Below, piece after piece: positions 49,475 to 57,424 of a DNA stretch of 64,000 nt (position 1 is the stretch's first letter; every line of letters starts with the position of its first letter). The notes under the pieces are model-generated. The model saw nothing but the letters and a program-made list of their open reading frames with translations. It ran no database searches and was not told the DNA's origin. The position numbers were made by a program, and so were the translations under genes. The DNA lies in the NCBI RefSeq assembly GCF_002532045.1, contig NZ_NWTG01000011.1:196001-260000 (forward strand). The letters are read 5' to 3'. Origin of the DNA: Bradyrhizobium sp. C9 (lineage in GTDB: Bacteria; Pseudomonadota; Alphaproteobacteria; Rhizobiales; Xanthobacteraceae).

Positions 49475-50107
49475 TCATCGAAAGGCCCGGAACAACGCTA
49501 TAATGCTCTCCCATATCGTCGCGCGGACGACCGTTTCCGCGGCGACTTGAGCTAACCGATTGGTGTTGACCGATGAGGCGGCGGGTGAAACAGGCAAACC
49601 CAATCTGGCCTTCAGGGCAGGAAGGTCTCTTGCCGCGAGTTGGTTGTATTCTTGCGTCTTTAACTGAACTTGCCAAAGCAGCGCGTCTTGTTCCGCCTTT
49701 GGTAGATGCGAAACCTGACCTGTTATCCTCCCAAGGAACTCAACGTATCTCTTCTCGACGGACCTCCCGCGCCCAAGGTTTTCGCGCCAGAACTCATCCA
49801 CTTGCGGCATAAGTTCGATGGTTGTCGGTACTTCGGCGGCGACTTGAGCTAACCGTTCGATGGCGGCCTTTGGCCCACGCAACCCAAGTCTGACCTTCAG
49901 GTCTTCTGGATCGTGCTGCTGCAAACCAGCATACACTGTCATCTGTTTGGCGACTGACTGAAAAGCCGCTACTTGTTCCGCTTCAGGTAGACGTGCGACC
50001 TGAACCGCCAGCTTGTCAGTGAACTCATTGAACTTCCTTCTTTTAGTGTCAGGGTCAGCATCGATGGTTTCGCGCCAGACCTCATCCAGTTGCTCCAGAA
50101 AATTCAT
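49475..50107 (-). CDS. Hypothetical protein with internal tandem duplication
   Basis: 210 residues from the ATG at 50107, which has GGGAGC upstream. Two similar halves of about 95 residues: LDEVWRETI...ARLPEAEQVA...LKVRLGLRGP...RLAQVAAE and VDEFWRENL...SHLPKAEQDA...LKARLGLPVS...RLAQVAAE. Each is helical. The end IWESIIALFRAFR is hydrophobic-aromatic. No family recognised; likely duplication of an ancestral helical unit. Confidence 0.6.
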   Translation of the reverse strand: MNFLEQLDEVWRETIDADPDTKRRKFNEFTDKLAVQVARLPEAEQVAAFQSVAKQMTVYAGLQQHDPEDLKVRLGLRGPKAAIERLAQVAAEVPTTIELMPQVDEFWRENLGRGRSVEKRYVEFLGRITGQVSHLPKAEQDALLWQVQLKTQEYNQLAARDLPALKARLGLPVSPAASSVNTNRLAQVAAETVVRATIWESIIALFRAFR

Positions 50108-50157
50108 TGGTGATGCTCCCAAAGTAAAATGGTGAAAATCCAAATCGGCTGATTGGC

Positions 50158-50639
50158 CTATCGCTCTCCCGGCCACCACGTCGAAGGCGGATCGCTGGCG
50201 GAAACTTGTTTGGACGAAGCGCGATCAAGTGGCTGCGCTTGTCCGGATAGCCCCGGACCTCCGAGCAATCCTTGCAACGCATGTACCGCTCAAGCTCATG
50301 GACGGGCGTTATCTTGGCGGCGCACAATGTCGAGCGCGACGGTCTGGCGAGTGTCGCAGCCGAGGCACTTCACCTCAAGATACCCGTAGCCTGCGTTGCG
50401 GGCGTCACCTAGCGCTGGTGACGGCTGGGCAGGTCCCTGAAAGGCGAACATCCGCGCTCAACGGCCATGCGACGGGTGCCGACTTCAAGACAGAGCCGCG
50501 CGGCCCTGATAGCTCGCTCTCGATCATGTCCATCCAAGAGGCGTTGAAAGCGCGCTCTGCGCCACTCTTCAACGCGGCGTAACCGACTTAGCGTTGACGA
50601 CCGTTCAACCGTGATCGCTCGTTTGCCGTTGCCCGGCAT
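50158..50639 (-). pseudogene. Frameshifted zinc-ribbon gene of Bradyrhizobium type
   Basis: Fragments in successive minus-strand frames add up to about 160 codons. From 50639: MPGNGKRAITVERSSTLSRL and on to 50409. Then ALGDARNAGYGYLEVKCLGC, then RYMRCKDCSEVRGYPDKRSH in another frame, then ASDPPSTWWPGER ending at 50158 in a third. I recall one intact Bradyrhizobium protein with this order, so the locus looks like a decayed copy with about three frameshifts. CLGC and CKDC would be zinc ligands. The 76-residue first fragment could alternatively be a short gene of its own. Confidence 0.6.
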
Positions 50640-50804
50640 TGTATTGCGCTCTCCCTACATGCATCCCGTGGTTGCGATGCTACGGCGATCGCGCGCTGTG
50701 ATCAACGACCTGTGGAGCGAACTTTCGTAGTGCATGTTGGAGGTTTCACAAATGGGAAGTCGCAGGTAGGAAACGGCTTCCCTTTCTGACGTTGCTGGAG
50801 GGGC

Positions 50805-51266
50805 TTATTGCGCAGCCTTCGGAGGCGGTGCTTTTGGGAAAGCCGACAGCATCCGGATTTTCAATTTTCCGCCCTCACGAACATCAACGGAGGTCCAACG
50901 ACCGCCGTTCTCTATGGGCGCTCCGCTCTGGTTTTTTCCCGTGATCCGCCATTCGCCCATCGCGAGTGCTCCGTCAGTCCCCAACGGCCAAACCTGCTCG
51001 ACGGTTATTTCCTCGTGATCAAATCCGGCCTTGAATGCACCTTTGTAGAACTCTGCGATATCGGCCCGTGGCCCCACTGGATTGATGTGCATTCCACCCG
51101 CCGCGAACAGCGCCGCGATCCCTTCACCATCCTGCCGATTGAAGCTCTCGGCGTATGCAGTGCCGATTTTTTCCACCTCCTGTTTGAGGCTTTGGCCTGC
51201 ATCGGCAGCGACCGCTGACGTAGAAAATGCGACGATCAATGAGCACAAGACGTAGGAAACTCGCAT
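50805..51266 (-). CDS. Exported SnoaL/DUF4440-type NTF2-like protein
   Basis: 153 residues from the ATG at 51266, preceded by GGAGGACACG. Signal peptide MRVSYVLCSLIVAFSTSAVAA. The NTF2-like fold is shown by GTAYAESFNRQDGEGIAALFAAGGMHINPVGPRADIAEFYKGAFKAG, the pattern of SnoaL-like and DUF4440 proteins, followed by VDVREGGKLKIRML. These are cone-shaped ligand-binding or enzyme domains; function here unknown. Lies near the right end of the element, and codon use looks chromosomal. Confidence 0.78.
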   Translation of the reverse strand: MRVSYVLCSLIVAFSTSAVAADAGQSLKQEVEKIGTAYAESFNRQDGEGIAALFAAGGMHINPVGPRADIAEFYKGAFKAGFDHEEITVEQVWPLGTDGALAMGEWRITGKNQSGAPIENGGRWTSVDVREGGKLKIRMLSAFPKAPPPKAAQ

Positions 51267-51522
51267 CGTGTCCTCCGGATAAATCATTTGGTTGTTTCAA
51301 ATGCCGCTGAGTGCCGGGACCAACGCCGCTCGCTCAAAATGCCAAGGCGAGCGGCTATGGCACTCGCCCCGGGAAGGTAACGCAAAATCCCGATTGGGCG
51401 CAGTCCAGCATAATGAGCGCTCCGGCTCTATTCGCCAAATGGCGCCACCGGATAAATACGGAGAAACCCGATCCTCGCCAGCGCTGTTGTTGGCCGGTTG
51501 CCGGTGCATCTTGTTCTGAGCG

Positions 51523-51669
51523 TCAAAGGCTTATCTCATTGCGACGTTGATCGCGGGCTCGCCGCCGCTGGCTTCGTCCCCATGCCGCTTTAATCTCAAA
51601 CACTGCAACGATAGCGGACCACAGAGCCAAACCCGCCACGCCCAACATGAACAAAGTCGCTTCGGTCAT
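51523..51669 (-). CDS. Tiny membrane protein near right end
   Basis: 48 residues. One membrane helix (MTEATLFMLGVAGLALWSAIVAVFEI) followed by a basic cytoplasmic tail (KAAWGRSQRRRARDQRR). Small proteins of this design occur widely in Bradyrhizobium; function unknown. No clear ribosome-binding site beyond a weak GGATTTG. The last 300 bases to attR hold only the arm-type sites. Confidence 0.45.
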   Translation of the reverse strand: MTEATLFMLGVAGLALWSAIVAVFEIKAAWGRSQRRRARDQRRNEISL

Positions 51670-51848
51670 CGGACAAATCCGTCATGTGCCCCGCCTCAGC
51701 GCAATAGGGGTCCCTGATCTCCGGGGCTGGCGGATGAACCGTCAGGGACCGCGCGCCGCGCTGGCCAGTCCCATAAGCCGTGAACAGCGGGAAACGTTCC
51801 TGTCAGACCGGCTGCCTAGTCCCGGCTACCGGGTTCCCGCTTCCACAA

Positions 51849-51899
51849 GTCCTTCCACCATCCTTCCACCTATAAGACAATCCAGAGCGTCGTGGAAGG
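51849..51899. promoter_or_regulatory. Right integrase arm-type sites
   Basis: GTCCTTCCAC at 51849-51858, TCCTTCCAC at 51861-51869 and the inverted GTGGAAGG at 51892-51899. They match the three sites at the left end. Together with the direct repeat they mark the attachment region. Confidence 0.7.
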
Positions 51900-51969
51900 C
51901 GATCCAATGTAAGCTATTGGAAAGGTAGCAATATCTGACCGATTACCAACCGGCTATAGAGCCCAAACT

Positions 51970-51981
51970 GCTGTTTGTCAG
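51970..51981. repeat. attR, 12-bp direct repeat
   Basis: GCTGTTTGTCAG, identical to 33075-33086. It lies 57 bases downstream of the phosphatase stop (minus-strand gene at 52039). Confidence 0.75.
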
Positions 51982-52038
51982 TCTGGCGACAAGGGGCAGA
52001 CCGTGCGAATCGGAACACACGGGTCCCTGCGTGGAGCC

Positions 52039-52503
52039 TTACAGGTTCGCCACGCCGGCCTTGGTGAAGCGGCGGCGGATGCGCAGCAACAGGCCATCGC
52101 AGACCTCGCGATAGGCGGCGAGCTTCTGCTCGCGATTGCCGCTGGTGCCGGTCGGATCAGGGGTCGGCCAGTATTCCACTGCGGCGGCGAGCGTCCGGGT
52201 CAGATCCAGCGCCTTGTGGTGCGCCTCGGGCGACAGCGTGATGATGAGGTCGAAGTTCAGCCCCTCCCAATCCTCGAGCTCCTCGAAGGTCTGCGGCTTG
52301 TGGCCGGAAATGTCCTGGCCGAACTCGGCCATCACGGCGACCGCGAACGGATCGAGCTCGCCCTTCTTCACGCCGGCGGAGCGGACATAGACGCCTTGCG
52401 GGAACATCTGCTGCAGCAGGCTTTCGGCCATCGGCGAGCGCACGGCGTTGTGCCCGCATGCGAACAGCACGGCCTGCGGGGAGCGCGCGCGCGGCGCTTC
52501 CAT
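52039..52503 (-). CDS. Low-molecular-weight phosphatase family protein (ArsC-like)
   Basis: 154 residues. The P-loop is FACGHNAVRSPMAESL, the CX5R of the LMW tyrosine phosphatase/arsenate reductase fold, with a conserved Asn (as in NxxRS). The acid is in WPTPDPTG near residue 112. It may dephosphorylate proteins or act on arsenate; the specific role is unknown. It is normally followed by infA/maf in alphaproteobacteria; here the integrated element comes next (stop is 58 bases from attR). Confidence 0.85.
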   Translation of the reverse strand: MEAPRARSPQAVLFACGHNAVRSPMAESLLQQMFPQGVYVRSAGVKKGELDPFAVAVMAEFGQDISGHKPQTFEELEDWEGLNFDLIITLSPEAHHKALDLTRTLAAAVEYWPTPDPTGTSGNREQKLAAYREVCDGLLLRIRRRFTKAGVANL

Positions 52504-52561
52504 GCGATCAGGCTTTTTTCGACCGGGGTGCGCCCCCGTCGTCTGGCGAAGTGAAGATGGT

Positions 52562-52635
52562 CGGGATCATGCGCCTCTCACTCTTGCGCATGATCTGATC
52601 CGAAAACCGGTACCCACTTTTCGGGATCATGCGCC
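52562..52635. repeat. Dispersed palindromic repeat, third family, two nested copies
   Basis: The inverted ends GCGCATGATC (52586-52595) and GATCATGCGC (52625-52634), with GATCCGAAAACCGG / CCCACTTTTCGG inside, match the copy at 21963. A partial extra end (CGGGATCATGCGCC) lies at 52562-52575. It covers the last bases and stop of the UPF0262 gene. Confidence 0.75.
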
Positions 52636-53133
52636 TTCACCCTTCCAGTGCAGCACAGTGATCAGCGTGAACAGCCGCCGCGCGGTCTCGAAATCGACGC
52701 GCACCTTGCCCTTGAGCCGCTCCTGCAGGGTGCGCGAGCCCTCGTCATGGATGCCGCGGCGGCCCATGTCGATGGCCTCGATCTTGTCCGGCGTCGCGGT
52801 ACGGATCGCCTGATAGTAGCTGTCGCAGATCATGAAGTAGTCCTTCACGACGCGGCGGAACGGCGTCAGCGACAGCAGATGCGCCACCACCGGCGCGCCG
52901 TCCTCTTTCCTGATATCGAACATCAGCCGGTTGCCGGTGATCGCGATATGCAGGGTATAGGGCCCCGGCCCGGCTGCGCCTTCGGGTGCGAACAGATTCT
53001 GCTCGACCAAATCGTAGATGGCGATCGCCCGCTCATGCTCGATGTCGGGCCCCGAACGGCCGATCGATTCCTCGTCGAGCGTCACCGCGACGATGCGATT
53101 GTTGGAATCCTCGTCGTCTGGCGGCTTGTTCAT
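52627..53133 (-). CDS. UPF0262 family protein
   Basis: 168 residues from the ATG at 53133 (MNKPPDDED), which overlaps the hisD stop as ATGA. The core IVAVTLDEESIGRSGPDIEHERAIAIYDLVEQN, YTLHIAITGNRLMFDIRKEDG and VVKDYFMICDSYYQAIRTATPDKIEAIDMGRRGIHDEGS is the UPF0262 family, conserved in alphaproteobacteria next to hisD with unknown function. Longer frame to 53241 is not needed. Its end is inside a palindromic repeat. Confidence 0.92.
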   Translation of the reverse strand: MNKPPDDEDSNNRIVAVTLDEESIGRSGPDIEHERAIAIYDLVEQNLFAPEGAAGPGPYTLHIAITGNRLMFDIRKEDGAPVVAHLLSLTPFRRVVKDYFMICDSYYQAIRTATPDKIEAIDMGRRGIHDEGSRTLQERLKGKVRVDFETARRLFTLITVLHWKGEGA

Positions 53134-54425
53134 GAGAGGTTGAGGCGCAATCCGACGGAACGTGAATGGGCATCGAGACCTTCGGCCTGACCGAGCGTCA
53201 TCGCGGCGGGCCCGAGCGCACGAAGCTGATCCGGCCCGCACCGCAGGATCGAGGTTCGCTTCATGAAGTCAAGCACCCCGAGGCCCGACGAGAACCGCGC
53301 CGAGCGCGCAGTCGGCAGCACGTGGTTGGAGCCGCCGACATAGTCGCCGATCGCCTCCGGCGTATGGGGGCCGAGGAAGATCGCTCCGGCGTTGCGGACC
53401 TGTTTCGACAGGCCCTCGGCGTCAGCGGTCATGATCTCCAGATGCTCGGCGGCGATCGCATTGGCGAGCTCGACCGCGTCGTCGAGTTTGGCGACCATGA
53501 TGATCGCGCCGAAGTCGTCCCACGAGGCGCGCGCAATCGCCGCACGTGGCAGCGTCGCAAGCTGCGCCTCGACCGCGCGCTCGACGTCAGCGGCGAGCCG
53601 CGGGCTGTCGGTGATCAGGATCGACTGCGCGCTGACGTCGTGCTCGGCCTGCGCCAGCAGATCGGCCGCGATCCAGTCGGCATTGCCGGTGTCGTCGGCG
53701 ATGACCAGCACCTCGGAGGGGCCGGCGATCATGTCGATGCCGACCTTGCCGAACACCAGCCGCTTGGCCGCGGCGACATAGGCGTTGCCGGGACCGACGA
53801 TCTTGGCGACCGGCGCGATAGACGCGGTGCCGTAGGCCAGCGCCGCCACCGCCTGGGCGCCGCCGACCCGGTAGATTTCCGAGACGCCGCCGAGACTTGC
53901 TGCTGCGAGCACCAGCGGGTTGAGCTTGCCGTCCGGCGCCGGCACCACCATCACCACCCGCGGCACGCCGGCGACCCGGGCCGGCATCGCATTCATCAGC
54001 ACCGAGGACGGATAGGCCGCGGTGCCGCCGGGCACGTAAAGCCCGACTGCATCGACCGCGCTCCAGCGCCAGCCGAGCTCGACCCCGGCGGCATCGGTGA
54101 AGCGCTCATCCTTCGGCAGCTGGCGGCGATGGAAGGTCTCGATCCGGTCGCGCGCGAATGTCAGCGCCTCGACGGTCTTGGGGTCGCAGGCCGCAACCGC
54201 AACGTCGATCTCCGCGGCGGTGACGCGAAGGCCAGCGGCGTCGAGTTCGAGCCGGTCGAACTTTTTGGTCGCCTCGAGCAGCGCCGCATCGCCGCGGGCC
54301 GCCACATCATCGACAATGGCGCGGGTGGCGCGCTCGACATCGGCCGAGACCTCGCGCTTGGCCGCCAGGAATTCGCGGAAACGCTGGTCGAAATCGGCGC
54401 TCTGTCGGTCCAGGCGAACGGGCAT
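53130..54425 (-). CDS. hisD: Histidinol dehydrogenase
   Basis: 431 residues, full length. Conserved segments: VPGGTAAYPSSVLMNAMPARVAGV, RVGGAQAVAALAYGT, VDMIAGPSEVLVIAD, AEHDVSAQSILIT and AGAIFLGPHTPEAIGDYVGGSNHVLPT with the catalytic His. It catalyses the last two oxidations of histidine biosynthesis, L-histidinol to L-histidine, with NAD and zinc. First gene of the run with UPF0262 and the small phosphatase, overlapping UPF0262 by four bases. Confidence 0.97.
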   Translation of the reverse strand: MPVRLDRQSADFDQRFREFLAAKREVSADVERATRAIVDDVAARGDAALLEATKKFDRLELDAAGLRVTAAEIDVAVAACDPKTVEALTFARDRIETFHRRQLPKDERFTDAAGVELGWRWSAVDAVGLYVPGGTAAYPSSVLMNAMPARVAGVPRVVMVVPAPDGKLNPLVLAAASLGGVSEIYRVGGAQAVAALAYGTASIAPVAKIVGPGNAYVAAAKRLVFGKVGIDMIAGPSEVLVIADDTGNADWIAADLLAQAEHDVSAQSILITDSPRLAADVERAVEAQLATLPRAAIARASWDDFGAIIMVAKLDDAVELANAIAAEHLEIMTADAEGLSKQVRNAGAIFLGPHTPEAIGDYVGGSNHVLPTARSARFSSGLGVLDFMKRTSILRCGPDQLRALGPAAMTLGQAEGLDAHSRSVGLRLNLS

Positions 54426-54527
54426 GGCGGCTTTCTGAAGAGGAATTCGGATCCCTGCTCAATGGCGCGGCGGATAATGGCCGTCAACCCTTGGCAGCTA
54501 CGCAATCTCACCGTCGTCTTGCCCCAC

Positions 54528-54554
54528 CGTCGTCCCGGCGAAGGCCGGGACGAC
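54528..54554. repeat. Solo arm of palindromic repeat
   Basis: CGTCGTCCCGGCGAAGGCCGGGACGACC is one self-complementary arm of the family seen at 1283 and 14098, without the centre or second arm. It lies between DUF2948 and hisD. Confidence 0.75.
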
Positions 54555-54561
54555 CAAGAAA

Positions 54562-54990
54562 CTACCCCTGCACCATCCCGAGATCGTCTTCCCCGAGATC
54601 GGTCAATTCGCACTCCAGGCACTCGACATCGAGCCGCAGCGCCGCCCCCTGGCCGAACATCAGCAGCGCGCTGCCGCCTGGCGGGTCGGAGGCATGGAAT
54701 TCGATCCCGAGCAGTTCCAGGGTGGCCTCCGGGGCCTCCAGGTCGATATTGCGCGACTTGCATGCCAGCACCCGGTCGAACCTGAGCGCGGCGATCAGCC
54801 GGCGCGAGCAGGTGGCACCTGCCAGGGTCTGCTCCCAGTCCAGTCGGTTCAGGCCGACCACGAGGCGCTTCTCGTCCTGGCGCCAGACGATGTCGGCGGG
54901 CTGGACGCGGGCGTCCTGGACATGAGCGGAGATCACCGCGAGGTCATCGGCATCGAGGGCGATCAGTTTCAGCGGTGCGGGTGGAGACAT
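54562..54990 (-). CDS. DUF2948 family protein
   Basis: 142 residues from the ATG at 54990 (MSPPAPLKLIALDADDLAVISAHVQDARVQPADIVW). The core LVVGLNRLDWEQTL, LRFDRVLACKSRNIDL and EFHASDPPGGSALLMFGQGAALRLDVECLE is typical DUF2948. Unknown function; in alphaproteobacteria it sits next to hisD and murA. The longer frame reaching 55362 is not coding. Positioned as the upstream member of the hisD run with a 135-base gap. Confidence 0.9.
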   Translation of the reverse strand: MSPPAPLKLIALDADDLAVISAHVQDARVQPADIVWRQDEKRLVVGLNRLDWEQTLAGATCSRRLIAALRFDRVLACKSRNIDLEAPEATLELLGIEFHASDPPGGSALLMFGQGAALRLDVECLECELTDLGEDDLGMVQG

Positions 54991-55076
54991 GACGGTGGTT
55001 ATAACGCCTTCGGCCGCCTGAGGTACCACCTGGCCGAAGGAAATCCGGCGCAAGGGAACCGGCCCTGCCGCCGCCG

Positions 55077-55736
55077 TCAGAGGCTGTTGATGTCCTCGCT
55101 CTCCAGCACCGGCCGCGGGTAGCCGTCGCGGACGACTTTCAGCATGGCGCGGCCGAGCTGTTCCGAGGTCGTCATGTAGCGCGGTGCAACCCGCACCAGG
55201 AACGAGAGCAGCGGCGAGGTCGCGACATAGATCGCCTGGACCCAGCCGGTCTTCGAGCGGACCCCGTGCAGCGGCTGGATACCGGCGGGCCGGAACATGT
55301 AGGCGGCCTTGAACGGCAGCTTGAGCAGGTCGTTCTCGGTCTTGCCCTTTACCCGCGCCCACATCACCGTGCCGTGCTCGGTGGAATCGGTGCCGCGCCC
55401 GGTGACATAGGTGAACACCATGCCGGGATTGAGCCGCGCCAGCGTCGTCGCCGCAGCCAGCGTGATGTCGTAGGTCAGATGGCGGTAGCGCGCCTCGTCC
55501 ATGCCGATCGAGGAGACGCCGAGGCAGAAGAAGCAGGCGTCATAGCCGGCCAGCTGCGGCCCGATCGCGCTGTAATCGAGGAAATTGTCGCAGGTGAGTT
55601 CGACGAGCTTGGCATCGCGCTGCCCGGTCGGGCTGCGCCCGACCGCCAGCACGCGCTCGACGCCGGGATCGAGCAGGCATTCGCGCAGCACGCCCTGCCC
55701 GACCATGCCGGTCGCACCGAACAGGATGACCTTCAT
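55077..55736 (-). CDS. NAD(P)-binding protein, atypical SDR (epimerase-like)
   Basis: 219 residues. The Rossmann start MKVILFGATGMVGQGVLRECL has the GxxGxxG of atypical short-chain dehydrogenases. No YxxxK catalytic pair is evident (the corresponding area is WARVKGKTENDLLKL), so activity may be lost or different. It may bind NADPH as a redox sensor or oxidoreductase. Ends 86 bases before DUF2948 and begins 51 bases after the chloroperoxidase-like gene, all on one strand. Confidence 0.82.
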   Translation of the reverse strand: MKVILFGATGMVGQGVLRECLLDPGVERVLAVGRSPTGQRDAKLVELTCDNFLDYSAIGPQLAGYDACFFCLGVSSIGMDEARYRHLTYDITLAAATTLARLNPGMVFTYVTGRGTDSTEHGTVMWARVKGKTENDLLKLPFKAAYMFRPAGIQPLHGVRSKTGWVQAIYVATSPLLSFLVRVAPRYMTTSEQLGRAMLKVVRDGYPRPVLESEDINSL

Positions 55737-55787
55737 ATTGCGTTCTCTTCCCCGGCCCTACCGGATGCGCTCACGCGCAGCCGCCCG

Positions 55788-56612
55788 TCAGCCCTTGATG
55801 AACGCCAGCAGATCCTTGTTGATCGTCTCGGCTTCGGTGGTCGGCATGCCGTGCGGAAAACCCTTGTAGGTCTTCAGCGTGCCGTTCTTCAGAAGCTTGG
55901 CCGAAAGCGGACCGGAATCGGCGTAAGGCACGATCTGGTCGTCGTCGCCATGCATCACCAGCACCGGCACGTTGATCTTCTTCAAATCCTCGGTGAAGTC
56001 GGTCTGCGAGAACGCGACGATGCCATCGTAATGCGCCTTGGCACCGCCCATCATGCCCTGCCGCCACCAGTTCTGGATCACGGCTTCCGACGGTTTTGCG
56101 CCGGGCCGGTTGTAGCCGTAGAACGGCCCCGCCGGAATATCGCGATAGAACTGCGAGCGGTTGGCCGCGAGCTGCGCTTGCAAGCTGTCGAACACCGATT
56201 TGGGCAGACCGCCGGGATTGGCCGCGGTCTGCACCATCAAGGGCGGCACCGCGCTCAGGATCGCGGCCTTTGCGACCCGGCTCTCGCCGTGACGGGCGAT
56301 GTAATGCACCACCTCGCCGCCGCCGGTGGAATGGCCGACATGGACGGCATTCTTCAAGTCGAGATGCGCGGTCACGGCAGCGAGGTCATCGGCATAGTGG
56401 TCCATGTCATGGCCGTCGGCGACCTGGGCGGAGCGGCCGTGGCCGCGGCGGTCGTGGGCGACCACGCGAAAGCCGTGACCCACGAAGAACAGCATCTGCG
56501 CGTCCCAATCGTCCGACGACAGCGGCCAGCCATGGCTGAACACGATCGGCTGGCCCGAACCCCAATCCTTGTAGAAAATCTCGACGCCGTCTTTGGTGGT
56601 GATGGTGGGCAT
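55788..56612 (-). CDS. Alpha/beta hydrolase, non-heme chloroperoxidase type
   Basis: 274 residues from the ATG at 56612, preceded by AAGAGGAGCAATC. Start MPTITTKDGVEIFYKDWGSGQPIVFSHGWPL is the chloroperoxidase/arylesterase signature. The nucleophile elbow is VGHSTGGGEV (catalytic Ser about 99), the acid is in MHGDDDQIVP and the His in KGFPHGMPTT. It is an esterase with possible perhydrolase activity. Full catalytic triad, in contrast to the hydrolase at 22772. Confidence 0.92.
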   Translation of the reverse strand: MPTITTKDGVEIFYKDWGSGQPIVFSHGWPLSSDDWDAQMLFFVGHGFRVVAHDRRGHGRSAQVADGHDMDHYADDLAAVTAHLDLKNAVHVGHSTGGGEVVHYIARHGESRVAKAAILSAVPPLMVQTAANPGGLPKSVFDSLQAQLAANRSQFYRDIPAGPFYGYNRPGAKPSEAVIQNWWRQGMMGGAKAHYDGIVAFSQTDFTEDLKKINVPVLVMHGDDDQIVPYADSGPLSAKLLKNGTLKTYKGFPHGMPTTEAETINKDLLAFIKG

Positions 56613-56754
56613 TTGATTGCTCCTCTTGTTGCTGATTGTTGATCCGCCCACGCCAGGCGTGAACGCACCTTGGGCGACGGCGCATCCTGGACACGCCACC
56701 GCACATCATCTTCTATGCCGTATGCCGCCGCGAATTGACGTCATCCGCCCTGGA

Positions 56755-57255
56755 TCAGGCGAACGTGACCGGCCTGAACCGGCGCCAGGCGCCGATGATC
56801 ACCACGGCGAAGAACACCAGCACGATGCCCTGCACCACCGCAAACACCGGCCCGGACGGCGGGTTCGGCGGCACCGCCGGCGCCAGCGCCTGCAGTGCGG
56901 GCACCTTGAGGAAGCTCTGGATCACGAGCACGAAGACGTTGAGATAGAGCGAGACCATCGCGGTCACGATATAGATCGGGCGCCAGGAGCCCTTGAGCTG
57001 CATCGCATACAGCGCGATGCAGGCGATCGCGAGCAGCACCAGCGAGAGGCCGCCGATGATGTGCGACGGCAGCAGCTTCTCGGTCACCAGAGGCGGGATC
57101 ACGAAGCCCGTGGCGTTGGTCAGAATCGTGAGGATGAGGAAGATCGCGGTCAGCCCGGGCATCGCCCGCGAGCCGAGCAGGCCGAACATCACGATCACGC
57201 CGGCGACGATAGCAATCAAACTGATAATGACGTGCACAAGCACTAACGTCGTCAT
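56755..57255 (-). CDS. Four-helix membrane protein
   Basis: 166 residues from the ATG at 57255, eight bases after GGGGAG; an in-frame ATG at 57264 is less well placed. Four membrane helices: LVHVIISLIAIVAGVIVMFGLLG, LTAIFLILTILTNATGF, HIIGGLSLVLLAIACIALYAM and PIYIVTAMVSLYLNVFVLVIQ, with a final helix VVQGIVLVFFAVVIIGAWRR. No known family from memory. It stands between the chloroperoxidase and UBP-zinc-finger genes. Confidence 0.72.
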   Translation of the reverse strand: MTTLVLVHVIISLIAIVAGVIVMFGLLGSRAMPGLTAIFLILTILTNATGFVIPPLVTEKLLPSHIIGGLSLVLLAIACIALYAMQLKGSWRPIYIVTAMVSLYLNVFVLVIQSFLKVPALQALAPAVPPNPPSGPVFAVVQGIVLVFFAVVIIGAWRRFRPVTFA

Positions 57256-57424
57256 GTGGCGCACTCCCCGTTGAGAACCCGCTCCACGTTACGATGCGTC
57301 TTTGAAAATTGCTACATGGTTCGATGGCAGGATGTCCGACATCTCATGAGACATTTGCCGGCGCGTGCAATTGCCGAAAATTTTCGCACGCATGTCATAC
57401 ACGTGCGCCTCGTGAGACATTGAA

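Larger units (their letters stand above)
33075..51981. mobile_element. Integrated element of about 18.9 kb
   Basis: Bounded by a direct repeat GCTGTTTGTCAG (33075-33086; 51970-51981), with repeated integrase arm-type sites inside each end and a tyrosine integrase 146 bases from the left end. Flanks are same-strand housekeeping genes (phosphatase, UPF0262, hisD on the right; maf, yacG on the left), which makes the insertion clear. Gene content: small regulators, an excisionase-like gene, phage-type prohead protease and M41 peptidase, a gene-poor repeat-rich stretch, and cargo including a GHKL-nuclease and a HEPN-motif protein. No relaxase, conjugation, terminase, portal or capsid gene is seen. 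It looks like a phage-derived genomic island or satellite. Confidence 0.85.

Noticed and set aside
33075..51981. Integrative conjugative element
   Set aside because: No relaxase, type IV secretion or coupling protein gene in the element.
53166..54785. 539-codon plus-strand frame opposite hisD
   Set aside because: Antisense shadow of a complete histidinol dehydrogenase gene.
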